A stretch of 29,445 nt of DNA, taken from positions 1 through 29,445 of the forward strand of contig JBDKLO010000139.1 of the NCBI GenBank assembly GCA_039795615.1. The letters run 5' to 3'. Below, piece after piece: positions 15,083-22,818 of the stretch (position 1 is its first letter; every line of letters starts with the position of its first letter). The notes below the pieces were generated by a model. The model was given only the letters and a program-made list of their open reading frames with translations, was not told where the DNA came from and did not search any database. A program made the position numbers and the translations under genes. This DNA comes from UBA6136 sp039795615. GTDB taxonomy: Bacteria > Pseudomonadota > Gammaproteobacteria > Methylococcales > Methylococcaceae.

Positions 15083-16104
15083 GGAGCCGGCACCTGACGC
15101 AGAATCTGATCCATCAAGGACTCCATAATGCTTTCCCGACGAATTTCATAGACCGGACTCAGGAAAACTCGGTGTGAGATCGTCTCCCGGAACACCCCTT
15201 GGATGTCCTCGGGGAGAAGATGGTTTCTCTCATGGAGCCAAGCATGAACTCGCGCCGCTCGCATCAACATGCTCATCCCACGAGGGCTCGCGCCGGCAAG
15301 AATCAGGTGATCGACGTCAACCCCTTCCAGACGAATACCCCATCGGCCAGGATCGCGGGTCGCCGCCCACAAATCGAGAGCGTAGGACTCAAGCGCTTCA
15401 CTTGCAGTCACGAAGGACTGAATCACGGGCGCGATATCAGCGATCTCCCGATAGGGAAGAATGCCTGGGGTCACATGGCTGATCAACCGGTCCACATCAT
15501 GGAACCTTGGATTGAACATCAACTCCTTGAGGAGCTCCGGGGATTCCGGGGCCTTGATCTGCAACTCCATCATGAAGCGGTCACGCGCCGCAGAGGGGAT
15601 TTCGAAGGTTTCTTCCCGCTCCACCCGATTGCGGTCGGCAAAGATCTGAAGATAGGGAAAATGATAGTCGCGGTTGAAGGCTTCCACGCTGCGTTCTGCC
15701 ATGATCCTCAGGAGTAACGCATGAACTTGGGGTCTGGCACGGTTGATCTCATTGAAGAAGAAGACCGAAAGCATCTCCCCATGCTTGAGCACGGGGCCCG
15801 GATCCACTTGCGGCCTGCCTTGCTCATTGATGTAGGTGTGATAAACCAGATCAGAGGGCATGAGATCCACGGTTCCCTCAACCCGCTCGTAGGCCCCACC
15901 CAGCCCCCTCGCTACTGCACGAAGAAGGGTCGTCTTCCCGACACCGACATCCCCCTCAAGCATGAGATGCCCGCGAGAGAAAATGCCAATCGTGATCTGT
16001 CGAATGGCGGCATCCAAACCAATGACGGCTTTACCGACCTCCTGTTCAAAGAGGATGGCTCGCTCACGCCAGGCAGCAAGGACCTGATCGATCTGAGATG
16101 ACAT
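15079..16104 (-). CDS. MoxR-type AAA+ ATPase
   Basis: 341 residues. Walker A is GDVGVGKTT (51-59). The Walker B region reads VFFFNEINRARPQV (115-128), so the usual acidic Asp before Glu119 is Asn118. The sensor 1 region is IFADRNRVEREETFEIPSAARDRFMM, and the C-terminal helical lid includes GASPRGMSMLMRAARVHA. MoxR ATPases remodel partner proteins, often vWA proteins, in maturation of metalloenzymes and complexes. The ATG at 16104 has GAGG nine bases upstream. This is the first gene of a five-gene minus-strand operon and is shielded upstream by a bidirectional terminator, so a promoter is expected between 16105 and 16209, though I see no clear consensus. Confidence 0.9.
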   Translation of the reverse strand: MSSQIDQVLAAWRERAILFEQEVGKAVIGLDAAIRQITIGIFSRGHLMLEGDVGVGKTTLLRAVARGLGGAYERVEGTVDLMPSDLVYHTYINEQGRPQVDPGPVLKHGEMLSVFFFNEINRARPQVHALLLRIMAERSVEAFNRDYHFPYLQIFADRNRVEREETFEIPSAARDRFMMELQIKAPESPELLKELMFNPRFHDVDRLISHVTPGILPYREIADIAPVIQSFVTASEALESYALDLWAATRDPGRWGIRLEGVDVDHLILAGASPRGMSMLMRAARVHAWLHERNHLLPEDIQGVFRETISHRVFLSPVYEIRRESIMESLMDQILRQVPAP

Positions 16105-16209
16105 AGGCTAGAGCCTCAATGAAGGAAACAGCGGACATTGTAAAATCGTAACCGGTCATTGGGGAGCTCAAACCTCCGTCTATCAATCCGGTTTTCCCGA
16201 AATAGGATC

Positions 16210-16242
16210 AAAAAAAACCCGTCCAATGGACGGGTTTTTTTT
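16210..16242. terminator. Bidirectional intrinsic terminator
   Basis: Stem CCCGTCC-AAT-GGACGGG (16218-16234) flanked by eight A and eight T, so it works on both strands. On the minus strand it ends the small membrane protein gene, 15 bases past its stop, and isolates the moxR operon from read-through. Confidence 0.85.
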
Positions 16243-16257
16243 AAACTTAAATCCGCC

Positions 16258-16590
16258 TCATGAGGCGCGTTCAGTGCTGGCCTGAACCAGGCTATCGCAG
16301 CGACGGATCTGGGAATGACCAAACTCAACCAGCTGGCGACCAATATCAACGATCAGCTCGAGCAATTGCGGCATTCTTGAAACCTCAAGCCCAATGTAGC
16401 CCACCAGTGCGATTCCCATGCAACCAGAGATGATGGTCGGGAAACCCACGGCATGAAAAAGCCGGATCAGCTGGAAAAGGATATCCAGCGGCAACAGCAA
16501 AAGCACGCCGATATAAAGGAGTGCCGTGAAGGTAAAAAAGACGAAGGTTACGAATTTGAAGACCTTTGCCAGGGCCTGTTCAAGTTTCAT
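16258..16590 (-). CDS. Small membrane protein, two spans, unknown
   Basis: 110 residues. Membrane spans lie at about 12-33 and 50-69, followed by a cytoplasmic-looking tail with MPQLLELIVDIGRQLVEF. The ATG has AAGGAA seven bases upstream and the gene ends in a strong terminator, so expression as a single-gene unit is likely. I do not recognise the family. A Cys in the second span (SGCMG) and one in the tail are the only notable residues. Confidence 0.7.
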   Translation of the reverse strand: MKLEQALAKVFKFVTFVFFTFTALLYIGVLLLLPLDILFQLIRLFHAVGFPTIISGCMGIALVGYIGLEVSRMPQLLELIVDIGRQLVEFGHSQIRRCDSLVQASTERAS

Positions 16591-16832
16591 TTGCTATTCC
16601 TTATTGAGCGCTGAGCCGTGAATTAATTTGGGGCCGGACAAGTGATCCCACAGATCCGCGGGACTCGTCCTCATGTTCGGATGCCTCAGGGCAGTATTCT
16701 AACACAATGTTCACCCTCATCTTGGCCCCTACCCCACGCCAGCAAGCCTTTGCGGGGGAATCACCCTCTTGCCAGCCAAGGCAATCCGGGCGTAGTCTCG
16801 ATCACTTACTGCGAATGTGAGGAGCCACTGCC

Positions 16833-17261
16833 ATGGGTAAGAAACATAGGATTAAACTTCCATCCAATCCCCGATGGATGGGGCTCTGTGGCCTTCTTGT
16901 TATGAGCTTTGCAAGTCAGGGCATGGAGTTCACCGGACATCACGGGGGCATCGTCATCAATTGCAAGGATCCCGAGTTCTATAAGGAGTCACCGGCGCCC
17001 AACGCCAAGGTATCGCGTTTGGAAAAAGTCAGTTTCATCGCATCGGACAACACGATGACAGAGAGTCTGGTCGTGATGGTCAATCTAGAGCCAGCAAAAG
17101 CCCGGGTCATCCAGAATGGCAATGGGACCTTCACCGTGGAGGCGGATCTTGCTACACCGAAAACAGAAGGTCGTGCCTGGATCAAAGTCACCGGCCACAG
17201 CGATGACGGCTGTCAGCAGCTGCATACATGGGATGTTTTCATCGAGCCTGAGAGGAAATGA
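16833..17261 (+). CDS. Secreted two-cysteine protein, paralogue of the protein at 1746
   Basis: 142 residues. ATG with GAGGAG eight bases upstream. The N terminus is basic, then a hydrophobic signal (GLCGLLVMSFA), then a His-containing segment FTGHHGG. The core begins NCKDPEFYKESP (Cys44), continues VSFIASDNTMTESLVVMVNL, and ends GHSDDGCQQLHTWDVFIEP (Cys127). The same blocks in the same order occur in the protein at 1746, so the two are paralogues. Both have one Cys near each end of the core. The GHH and the His pair near the second Cys occur only in this copy. Export and an extracytoplasmic role are likely; function is unknown. The gene lies 37 bases before the 428-residue gene and is likely co-transcribed with it. 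Confidence 0.75.
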   Translation: MGKKHRIKLPSNPRWMGLCGLLVMSFASQGMEFTGHHGGIVINCKDPEFYKESPAPNAKVSRLEKVSFIASDNTMTESLVVMVNLEPAKARVIQNGNGTFTVEADLATPKTEGRAWIKVTGHSDDGCQQLHTWDVFIEPERK

Positions 17262-17298
17262 CTTGGTCTCGGTGAACCTTGCCCTTCTTGACTGAGCC

Positions 17299-18585
17299 AT
17301 GGCCATCAGGATTTCGCCCCCCACCAAGTCTTTGGCACTTCTCCTGCTTCTTGCCATTGGGCTCGGAATCCTGTCCTTTGGCGTTTATCTCTACCGCAAT
17401 GCCCTCGAGACGCACCCTGCGCTGACACTAGACTTCTCGACTCGAAAAGATGCCATGCCCTTGCCATTGAGCCTCAGGGAGAAACTCAAGGGGGGTACGC
17501 TCGGGCATGGTCAGGAAAAGCGATTCATCCTTAACAGCGATGACCTCAACGTCATTTGTCGATCTGCTCTTCATCATCGGCGACTTGAAGGCTACTGCCA
17601 CATGGATTTAACGCAGGAAAGTCTGGTCGGCGAATTCACCGTCCATTTACCCGGGCGGCTGTCCGGAAAGTTCCTGAACGTTTCGATCCTGGCTCAAGGC
17701 AATGATCAGGCACATTTTCAGATTGCGGATTTACGCGTAGGAAATCTGAGGGTTTCATCCGCTTTCGGACTGTCCCTCATTCGTGGCGCGCTTCTGTTTT
17801 CTCCCTGGAGGCGCTATGAAACCCTCCGGGAACGCCTGATCAAGGACATGCATGTGTCTGATGGGCGACTGGTGATCGTCCTGAACTGGGACCGGCAATT
17901 ACTCTCTGAGTTGCGCGGATTGGTCACCGATGCTGTTGACAAGCGAAGGATGCGAATCTACCTCGCTCGGCTTTCGGAGATCCTCAATGACGGCACACAA
18001 AACCGGTATGTCCGCCTTGGAACCCTAACCCGGCCCTTGTTTATCCTGGCGCGCGAGCGATCACGAGGGAACAACGAACCCATCGAGGAAAATCGGGCTG
18101 CGATCATGGTCCTAAGTGCCTACGCCAATGGCAAGGATCTCCATGAGGTCGTCGGCCAGGAGATTCGACCCACTCGCAGGAACGTCCTCTTGAACAAGCG
18201 CATAGATACCGCAAAGCACTTTCTTGCGGCCGCTGTCCTTTCCATGTCGGGACAGTCCACCCTGGTCGAGATGGTCGGACTTGCCAAGGAACTCCAGGAC
18301 ACTCACGATGGCAGCGGGTTCAGCTTCAATGATCTTGCAGCAGATGAGGCCGGAGCCTTGTTCGGCAAGGTTGCGATTAGTGATAGGGATCATGCGCGGA
18401 GACTACAGGATGTCCTTAGGCAGACCGAGGAGGAATCACAGTTCATTCCGAGCCTCAAGGACCTCCCGGAGAGCATGGATTCCGAGGAGTTCACCCAGCA
18501 GTTCAAGGCCATCGGAAGTCCCGAGTACGAGGCGGTTCGAAGCGAAATCCGCCAACGAATCCTTGCCCTTCCCATCTATCGCTAG
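17299..18585 (+). CDS. Membrane-anchored protein of unknown function
   Basis: 428 residues with one N-terminal membrane span (about 10-32) and a large soluble part probably in the periplasm. The first half, with LNSDDLNVICRSAL, LPGRLSGKFLNVSI and FQIADLRVGNLRV, looks like a beta-rich module with repeated LN and LRVG elements. The second half is helical, with the pattern HDGSGFSFNDLAADEAGALFG and a C-terminal ESMDSEEFTQQFKAIGSPEY followed by EIRQRI. I do not recognise a characterised family, and no catalytic motif is evident. It follows the secreted two-cysteine protein, which may be a partner. The start ATG is taken from the open frame; no strong ribosome site is visible. Confidence 0.7.
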   Translation: MAIRISPPTKSLALLLLLAIGLGILSFGVYLYRNALETHPALTLDFSTRKDAMPLPLSLREKLKGGTLGHGQEKRFILNSDDLNVICRSALHHRRLEGYCHMDLTQESLVGEFTVHLPGRLSGKFLNVSILAQGNDQAHFQIADLRVGNLRVSSAFGLSLIRGALLFSPWRRYETLRERLIKDMHVSDGRLVIVLNWDRQLLSELRGLVTDAVDKRRMRIYLARLSEILNDGTQNRYVRLGTLTRPLFILARERSRGNNEPIEENRAAIMVLSAYANGKDLHEVVGQEIRPTRRNVLLNKRIDTAKHFLAAAVLSMSGQSTLVEMVGLAKELQDTHDGSGFSFNDLAADEAGALFGKVAISDRDHARRLQDVLRQTEEESQFIPSLKDLPESMDSEEFTQQFKAIGSPEYEAVRSEIRQRILALPIYR

Positions 18586-18588
18586 ACC

Positions 18589-18613
18589 AAAAAAAAACCG
18601 GCACATGTGCCGG
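18589..18613 (-). terminator. Intrinsic terminator of the cytochrome c peroxidase gene
   Basis: A perfect 16-base palindrome CCGGCACATGTGCCGG (18598-18613), followed on the minus strand by nine T (18597-18589). It lies 26 bases past the peroxidase stop. On the plus strand only a weak CTTTATT follows, so it may also slow transcripts of the 428-residue gene. Confidence 0.8.
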
Positions 18614-18639
18614 CTTTATTGCGAAGGGTGATTTAACCC

Positions 18640-19674
18640 TTACTCTGCCTTGAATGCCTTGTTGGCATAGATGGGCAGTCTCGGCATCTCGATTTTCGGG
18701 AATTCGCCGGTCAGACCATTCAGGAAGGCAACGACGTCGTCGATCTGCGCATCGGTCAGTTCCTTGTTCAGCTGAACCTTGGCCATGACGCGAACGGCTT
18801 CCTGCAAGGTTTCAACCTTGCCATTGTGGAAGTAAGGCGCGGTCAGAGCGATGTTCCGCAGGGTCGGCACCTTGAAGAAATGCTTATCTGCATCCTGCTT
18901 GGTCGCCTCATAGCGGCCAACATCGTTCGAGAAACCGTACTTGGCTTCGAAGACCCCGTTCTCAAAGTTCGGGAACTTTTGGTAGAAGCCGGTGCCTTCG
19001 GGCAGCTGGGGCCCCATGAAAGCCGGCCCTGAATGGCAGCCGATACATCCGGTTTCGGCAAAAAGATTCATCCCGCGAACCTGCTGTTCGCTAAGCGCTG
19101 ATTTTTCGCCCTTGACGTAACGGTCATAGGGGCTGTTTGGCGTGATAAGAGTGCGCTCGTAGCTCGCAATGGCCTTGGCTGCGTTATCTGCCGAGATGCT
19201 GTTGTCGCCAAAAGCAAGGTTGAACGCTTTGACGTATTCAGGCATCTGCTGCAGGCGGGCAACCACGTCATCCCAGCTCTTCATACCCATTTCGATCGGG
19301 TTGGTGACGGGACCTTTAGCCTGAGCCTCAAGGCTAGGCGCACGACCGTCCCAGAACTGGACGGAATTGAACGCAGAGTTCCACACGGTCGGGGCACTGC
19401 GTCCACCGACCTGATTCTTGACACCAATCGAACCGGAGCGATTGTCTTCTCCACCCGCCATGACATTGTGACAAGAGTTACAGGAGAGAACACCGTTCGA
19501 TGAGAGACGGACGTCATGGTAGAGCATCTTCCCCAATTCAACCTTGGCGGGCGTCGTCGGGTTACCTGCAGGTTCGGGAGCTTTGGCTGGAAGCGCCTGC
19601 CAGTCGATGGCCGATGCAGTCAGCGAAAGGACGGTCAGGGACAGCACCCCTGCCATCTGCTTGATATTGAACAT
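18640..19674 (-). CDS. Di-heme cytochrome c peroxidase
   Basis: 344 residues from the ATG at 19674 with GGAGG nine bases upstream (19684-19688). A signal peptide (1-22) directs it to the periplasm. Two heme c sites are present: CNSCH (65-69) and CIGCH (210-214). Family blocks include GGRSAPTVWNSAFNSVQFWD, EAQAKGPVTNPIEMGM, VPTLRNIALTAPYFHNG and the C-terminal VVAFLNGLTGEFP. The enzyme reduces hydrogen peroxide to water with electrons from small cytochromes or quinol. It is a single-gene unit between its own promoter and terminator. CCP genes are often under FNR or OxyR control; no FNR box was seen. Confidence 0.93.
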   Translation of the reverse strand: MFNIKQMAGVLSLTVLSLTASAIDWQALPAKAPEPAGNPTTPAKVELGKMLYHDVRLSSNGVLSCNSCHNVMAGGEDNRSGSIGVKNQVGGRSAPTVWNSAFNSVQFWDGRAPSLEAQAKGPVTNPIEMGMKSWDDVVARLQQMPEYVKAFNLAFGDNSISADNAAKAIASYERTLITPNSPYDRYVKGEKSALSEQQVRGMNLFAETGCIGCHSGPAFMGPQLPEGTGFYQKFPNFENGVFEAKYGFSNDVGRYEATKQDADKHFFKVPTLRNIALTAPYFHNGKVETLQEAVRVMAKVQLNKELTDAQIDDVVAFLNGLTGEFPKIEMPRLPIYANKAFKAE

Positions 19675-19745
19675 CTGACATTTCCTCCAAATGTGATGGC
19701 CACAGAATGGCCGCATTTTTATTTTAGGGTTCGGGACAACCGCCT

Positions 19746-19774
19746 CTTATAGATGAGCGGGAAGTTCTTGGCAA
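19746..19774 (-). promoter_or_regulatory. Sigma-70-like promoter of the cytochrome c peroxidase gene
   Basis: On the minus strand TTGCCA (19774-19769) and TATAAG (19751-19746) are separated by exactly 17 bases, each one mismatch from consensus. The predicted start near 19738 gives a leader of about 65 bases that contains a short hairpin GGCCA-TTCTG-TGGCC. Confidence 0.65.
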
Positions 19775-19975
19775 GGCACCTGCAGAACGAAAAGCTCAAC
19801 CTGCTGAATTTAATGAGGATATTAGTAACCTGTACCCCTCTATGGCAGTCCAGCTAGAATGATGCAGCAAAGGGGTCTATCCGCCCATTAGGTCAATTCC
19901 AGGCTACCAGAGGACCTCAGCAGAAGGTCCCCGGTCGCTGGGATTCCTCATCTCTCATGCACGTCGTCACGGGTC

Positions 19976-20002
19976 AAAAAAAGACCCGCCAAACGACGGG
20001 TC
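19976..20002 (-). terminator. Orphan minus-strand terminator with alternative pairing
   Basis: On the minus strand an eight-pair stem (one G-U) between 20002-19995 and 19990-19983 with a four-base loop is followed by seven T (19982-19976). No minus-strand gene ends upstream of it. The right arm CGGGTC can also pair with another GACCCG just past the T-run (19975-19970), so two mutually exclusive hairpins are possible. Confidence 0.5.
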
Positions 20003-20078
20003 AAAAAAGAGAGGAAGAACCACTTGTTCAGACAGGCCACCCGCCCTCTAGTTCAAACACTTAAGTCGAGCCAGTTGC

Positions 20079-20567
20079 ATGCAAACCAGGGTGATAAGCC
20101 ATGAGGATCTCCAGCAGGTGAGTGAAATCGCTTGTAGCCTTCCGCGTCTTCGCAAAAACCTCAATGTTCATTCAACGCTCGATGCCAGCGTCCAGCGACT
20201 CTTCAATGCCATGGAGCCTGAAACTTACATCCGGCCCCATCGACATGCGCGCCCGAATGGCTGGGAACTCATGTTGGCGATCCGGGGACGCTTTGCAATC
20301 CTTCTTTTTGACGATCTTGGCAGCGTGATCGAGCGCTTCGAACTTTCGACCAAATCGGGTCCCATGGCCGTAGAAATACCGGCACAGGCCTGGCATACCG
20401 TTGTATCCCTCGAGTCAGGGACTGTGATGTTTGAGATTAAAGAGGGTCCCTACACCCCCGTCGAGGATAAGGACTTCGCGTGTTGGGCACCCGAAGAAAT
20501 CGAGACAAGGGCCAAATCCTTTACATCCTGGTTCACCACCGCAAAGCCGGGGGAATCTCCACCCTAA
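20079..20567 (+). CDS. WbuC-type cupin-fold metalloprotein
   Basis: 162 residues, close to the family length. The cupin metal site is seen as RPHRHARPNGWELM (H54, H56, E63) and IPAQAWHTVVSL (H106). Flanking family blocks are VQRLFNAMEPETYIRPH, FEIKEGPYTP and DKDFACWAPEE. WbuC proteins are often near surface polysaccharide genes, but their reaction is not firmly established. No polysaccharide gene is seen here. The ATG at 20079 has only a weak ribosome site. It is followed 158 bases later by the lipoprotein gene on the same strand. Confidence 0.85.
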   Translation: MQTRVISHEDLQQVSEIACSLPRLRKNLNVHSTLDASVQRLFNAMEPETYIRPHRHARPNGWELMLAIRGRFAILLFDDLGSVIERFELSTKSGPMAVEIPAQAWHTVVSLESGTVMFEIKEGPYTPVEDKDFACWAPEEIETRAKSFTSWFTTAKPGESPP

Positions 20568-20603
20568 TTGAGAGCCAGTCCACCCCAACTCGCCTCCCCG
20601 AGT

Positions 20604-20652
20604 GTCTGAAAGCTTATAATCAACCCACTCGGGTCTGAAACATCAACCCACT
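20604..20652 (+). repeat. Imperfect tandem repeat before the lipoprotein gene
   Basis: GTCTGAAA and ATCAACCCACT occur in order twice (20604-20629 and 20633-20652). In the first copy seven bases separate the two blocks, in the second only one. The extra six bases in copy one create a perfect TATAAT (20615-20620), though without a recognisable -35. A second short repeat ATTGAGAGCC flanks the region at 20567-20576 and 20682-20691. Confidence 0.5.
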
Positions 20653-20725
20653 TGGACAGCGCATGTTCGGCAGACTCCCTCATTGAGAGCCGAAGGCCAC
20701 CCATCCACAATTCTGGTAATGACTT

Positions 20726-21376
20726 ATGTCGATCCCACGTACTGTTGAGCGGACTTCTCTCGCGATTCTGGTTCTTGCCTTAACCTTGGGTATGGGCACC
20801 GGGTGCTCAGCGCCCAAGAAAGTTGCCGTTACGCCCGAAAACTCGGGCAACAGCGCCGATCTTGCCGAGGCCAGCGATCCTCTTTTCACTGCCAGAGTTC
20901 AGGCGATCAGTCGCAAGAACCAGATCCTGACCCTGAAATTCGCTGACGAAAAGGTCGCCAAGGTCAAGGTTCGTGGAACGGTGAGGAACTTTGGCGAAGT
21001 GGGCGTCGGTGACTCCATCAAAGCCAAGTTTGATGAAACCGTCGAGGTTTTCCCGGTTGCCCCGACCGGCAAACCGCTCTGGAGTGAGATCCAAGAGATC
21101 AAAAAAGCTCCGAAGGGAACCCGACCGGGAACACCCGTAGTGAAACCTTATGAGTTTTCATCAATCGTGACCGCGATTGACTACCAGGCCCGTAAGGTGA
21201 CTCTCAAGGGCCCTGAGGGCCGTCCCATTCACATTACGGGCCGAACAGATCTCGCCCGATTTAACGAAATCAAGGCGGGAGATACCGTCGTCGCTCGCTT
21301 TACTGAAACGACCAGCCTTGAAATCATGCCCACGACCCGAGCGAATTCAGCACTACGTCCCAGTCGTCGACGCTAG
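20726..21376 (+). CDS. Lipoprotein with duplicated beta domain
   Basis: 216 residues. The signal peptide ends in a lipobox GMGTGC (Cys27). Two similar halves follow: about 52-112 (FTARVQAISRKNQILTLKF, then GVGDSIKAKFDETVEV) and about 143-205 (FSSIVTAIDYQARKVTLKG, then IKAGDTVVARFTETTSLEI). Each has the pattern V-x-A-I, (V/L)TLK and (V/A)GD-x-(I/V)-x-A-(K/R)-F-x-E-T, which suggests an OB-like or DUF5666-like module. Function is unknown and localisation is likely the outer membrane or inner membrane surface. The end overlaps the convergent photolyase gene by four bases. Confidence 0.7.
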   Translation: MSIPRTVERTSLAILVLALTLGMGTGCSAPKKVAVTPENSGNSADLAEASDPLFTARVQAISRKNQILTLKFADEKVAKVKVRGTVRNFGEVGVGDSIKAKFDETVEVFPVAPTGKPLWSEIQEIKKAPKGTRPGTPVVKPYEFSSIVTAIDYQARKVTLKGPEGRPIHITGRTDLARFNEIKAGDTVVARFTETTSLEIMPTTRANSALRPSRRR

Positions 21377-22818
21377 GGCGAATCTGGTTTTTCGGCCTTG
21401 ATGGCGGCAAAAGCCGCCAGCGCCCTTTCGCGAGTCGGTTTGAGTTCGACAATGGGTGCCGGGTAGTCTCTCCCCAGAACAACGCCGTGCGCCTTCAACT
21501 CCTGATCAGACAGTTCAAAGGGATGATGGATCCATTGCGCGGGGATCCGGCTCAATTCAGGGACCCATCGACGGATATACTCGCCGGACGCATCGAATTT
21601 CTCTCCCTGCAAAATGGGATTGAAGATTCGAAAGTAAGGAGCTGCATCCGCCCCGCATCCTGCCGTCCACTGCCAGCCAAGACTGTTAGCGGCCAAATCC
21701 GCATCAACCAGGGTATCCCAGAACCACTCAGCCCCTCTGGACCAGTGGATCAAGAGGTTCTTGGTCAGGAAGGATGCGACGATCATTCGAACCCGATTGT
21801 GCATCCACCCGGTATGCCATAGCTCGCGCATCCCAGCGTCCACGATGGGATATCCCGTCAATCCCCGTGTCCATCGGTCAAAAACCGATGCATCATGATC
21901 AGGCCACGGAAAGTGGTTGAATCGCTCATCAAGAGCCTTGAGATCCGTGTGGGGAAAATGAAAGAGAAGATGGTAGGCGAATTCCCGCCATCCGAGTTCC
22001 TTCAGAAAAACCTCAACCCCGTGATCTCCGGGTGCACAGCGCCGCTTTATTTCTGAGGCAATGCGTCTTGGTGAGATTTCGCCAAAATGAAGGTGCGGCG
22101 AAAGCCTCGAAGTCCCCCGGATGGCTGGGTGATCTCTTGAGGCCGCGTAATCACTGGCTGGGCCATCCAGAAATTTTTCCAGCAGCTTCCACGCTTCAGT
22201 TTCACCGGGCCCCCAGGTCTCACGAATCCCCTGATCCCAGGGGATTCGGGGTAATAGATTCAACGATGAAAGAGGATCACCGACAAGACGTTCAGGCGGG
22301 GGGGGCAAATGATCAGGAGGATCTTCTGGAGAAACGGAGTAACCCTGAGCAAGATAAGCCTTCCAGAACGGCGTGAAGACCCGATAGGGTTCGCCATTGG
22401 CTTTCAAATGCTCCCAAGGTTCCTTGAGAAGCGCGCTATTGAAGGTCTGAACCTGAACCCCTTTTGACTTGAGCGTCGCTTTAATCGCGGAGTCCCGATC
22501 TACCTCCAGTGGGGTATAGAGTCGGTTCCAAAAAACCGCCTGCCCTCCAGATGAAGCGAGAATCTCCGTCAGTTGATCGAGTGGGTCTCCGGATCGAATC
22601 ACCAAACGCGAGCCTAAGATCTTAAGGCGTGCATCCAGCGAATTCAGGCTGTGGTGAAGCCACCACCTTGATGCGCTGCCCTCACCCCAAGGGTCATTCG
22701 GAAGACGGTCGTGAATATAGAGTGGGATGATGCAATCGAATCCTTCAACCGCAGCGGCCAGCGCCGGGTTGTCATCCATCCGAAGGTCGCGTCGAAACCA
22801 AACAATCGCCGTTTTCAA
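21373..22818 (-). CDS. phrB: Deoxyribodipyrimidine photolyase (cryptochrome/photolyase family)
   Basis: 481 residues, as expected for class I photolyases. The N-terminal photolyase domain starts TAIVWFRRDLRMDDNPAL. The FAD domain contains HPAIRGTSRLSPHLHFGEIS, WREFAYHLLFHFP, WTRGLTGYPIVDAGMRELW, GWMHNRVRMIVASFLTK and DALVDADLA-like DTLVDADLAANSLGWQW, with AGCGADAAPYFRIFNP. The enzyme repairs UV-made cyclobutane pyrimidine dimers with blue light, using FADH-. Motifs for catalysis and DNA binding are intact. The start overlaps the stop of the DCC gene by four bases (ATGA), so the two form an operon. Confidence 0.95.
   Translation of the reverse strand: MKTAIVWFRRDLRMDDNPALAAAVEGFDCIIPLYIHDRLPNDPWGEGSASRWWLHHSLNSLDARLKILGSRLVIRSGDPLDQLTEILASSGGQAVFWNRLYTPLEVDRDSAIKATLKSKGVQVQTFNSALLKEPWEHLKANGEPYRVFTPFWKAYLAQGYSVSPEDPPDHLPPPPERLVGDPLSSLNLLPRIPWDQGIRETWGPGETEAWKLLEKFLDGPASDYAASRDHPAIRGTSRLSPHLHFGEISPRRIASEIKRRCAPGDHGVEVFLKELGWREFAYHLLFHFPHTDLKALDERFNHFPWPDHDASVFDRWTRGLTGYPIVDAGMRELWHTGWMHNRVRMIVASFLTKNLLIHWSRGAEWFWDTLVDADLAANSLGWQWTAGCGADAAPYFRIFNPILQGEKFDASGEYIRRWVPELSRIPAQWIHHPFELSDQELKAHGVVLGRDYPAPIVELKPTRERALAAFAAIKAEKPDSP

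Larger units (their letters stand above)
19675..20078. other. Divergent intergenic stretch
   Basis: 404 bases between the peroxidase and the cupin genes. It holds the peroxidase promoter and leader, a 6 bp hairpin GGACCT/AGGTCC around 19910-19930, and a minus-oriented terminator-like hairpin at 19976-20002. No coding frame of substance was seen. Confidence 0.5.

Noticed and set aside
16116..16349. 77-codon minus-strand open frame
   Set aside because: It crosses a strong bidirectional terminator and overlaps the small membrane protein gene in another frame.
16591..16832. A sigma-54 promoter before the second two-cysteine protein
   Set aside because: The GG and GC elements at the right spacing were sought and not found.
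20615..20620. TATAAT as a proven promoter
   Set aside because: There is no -35 at proper spacing. It is reported only as part of a repeat.
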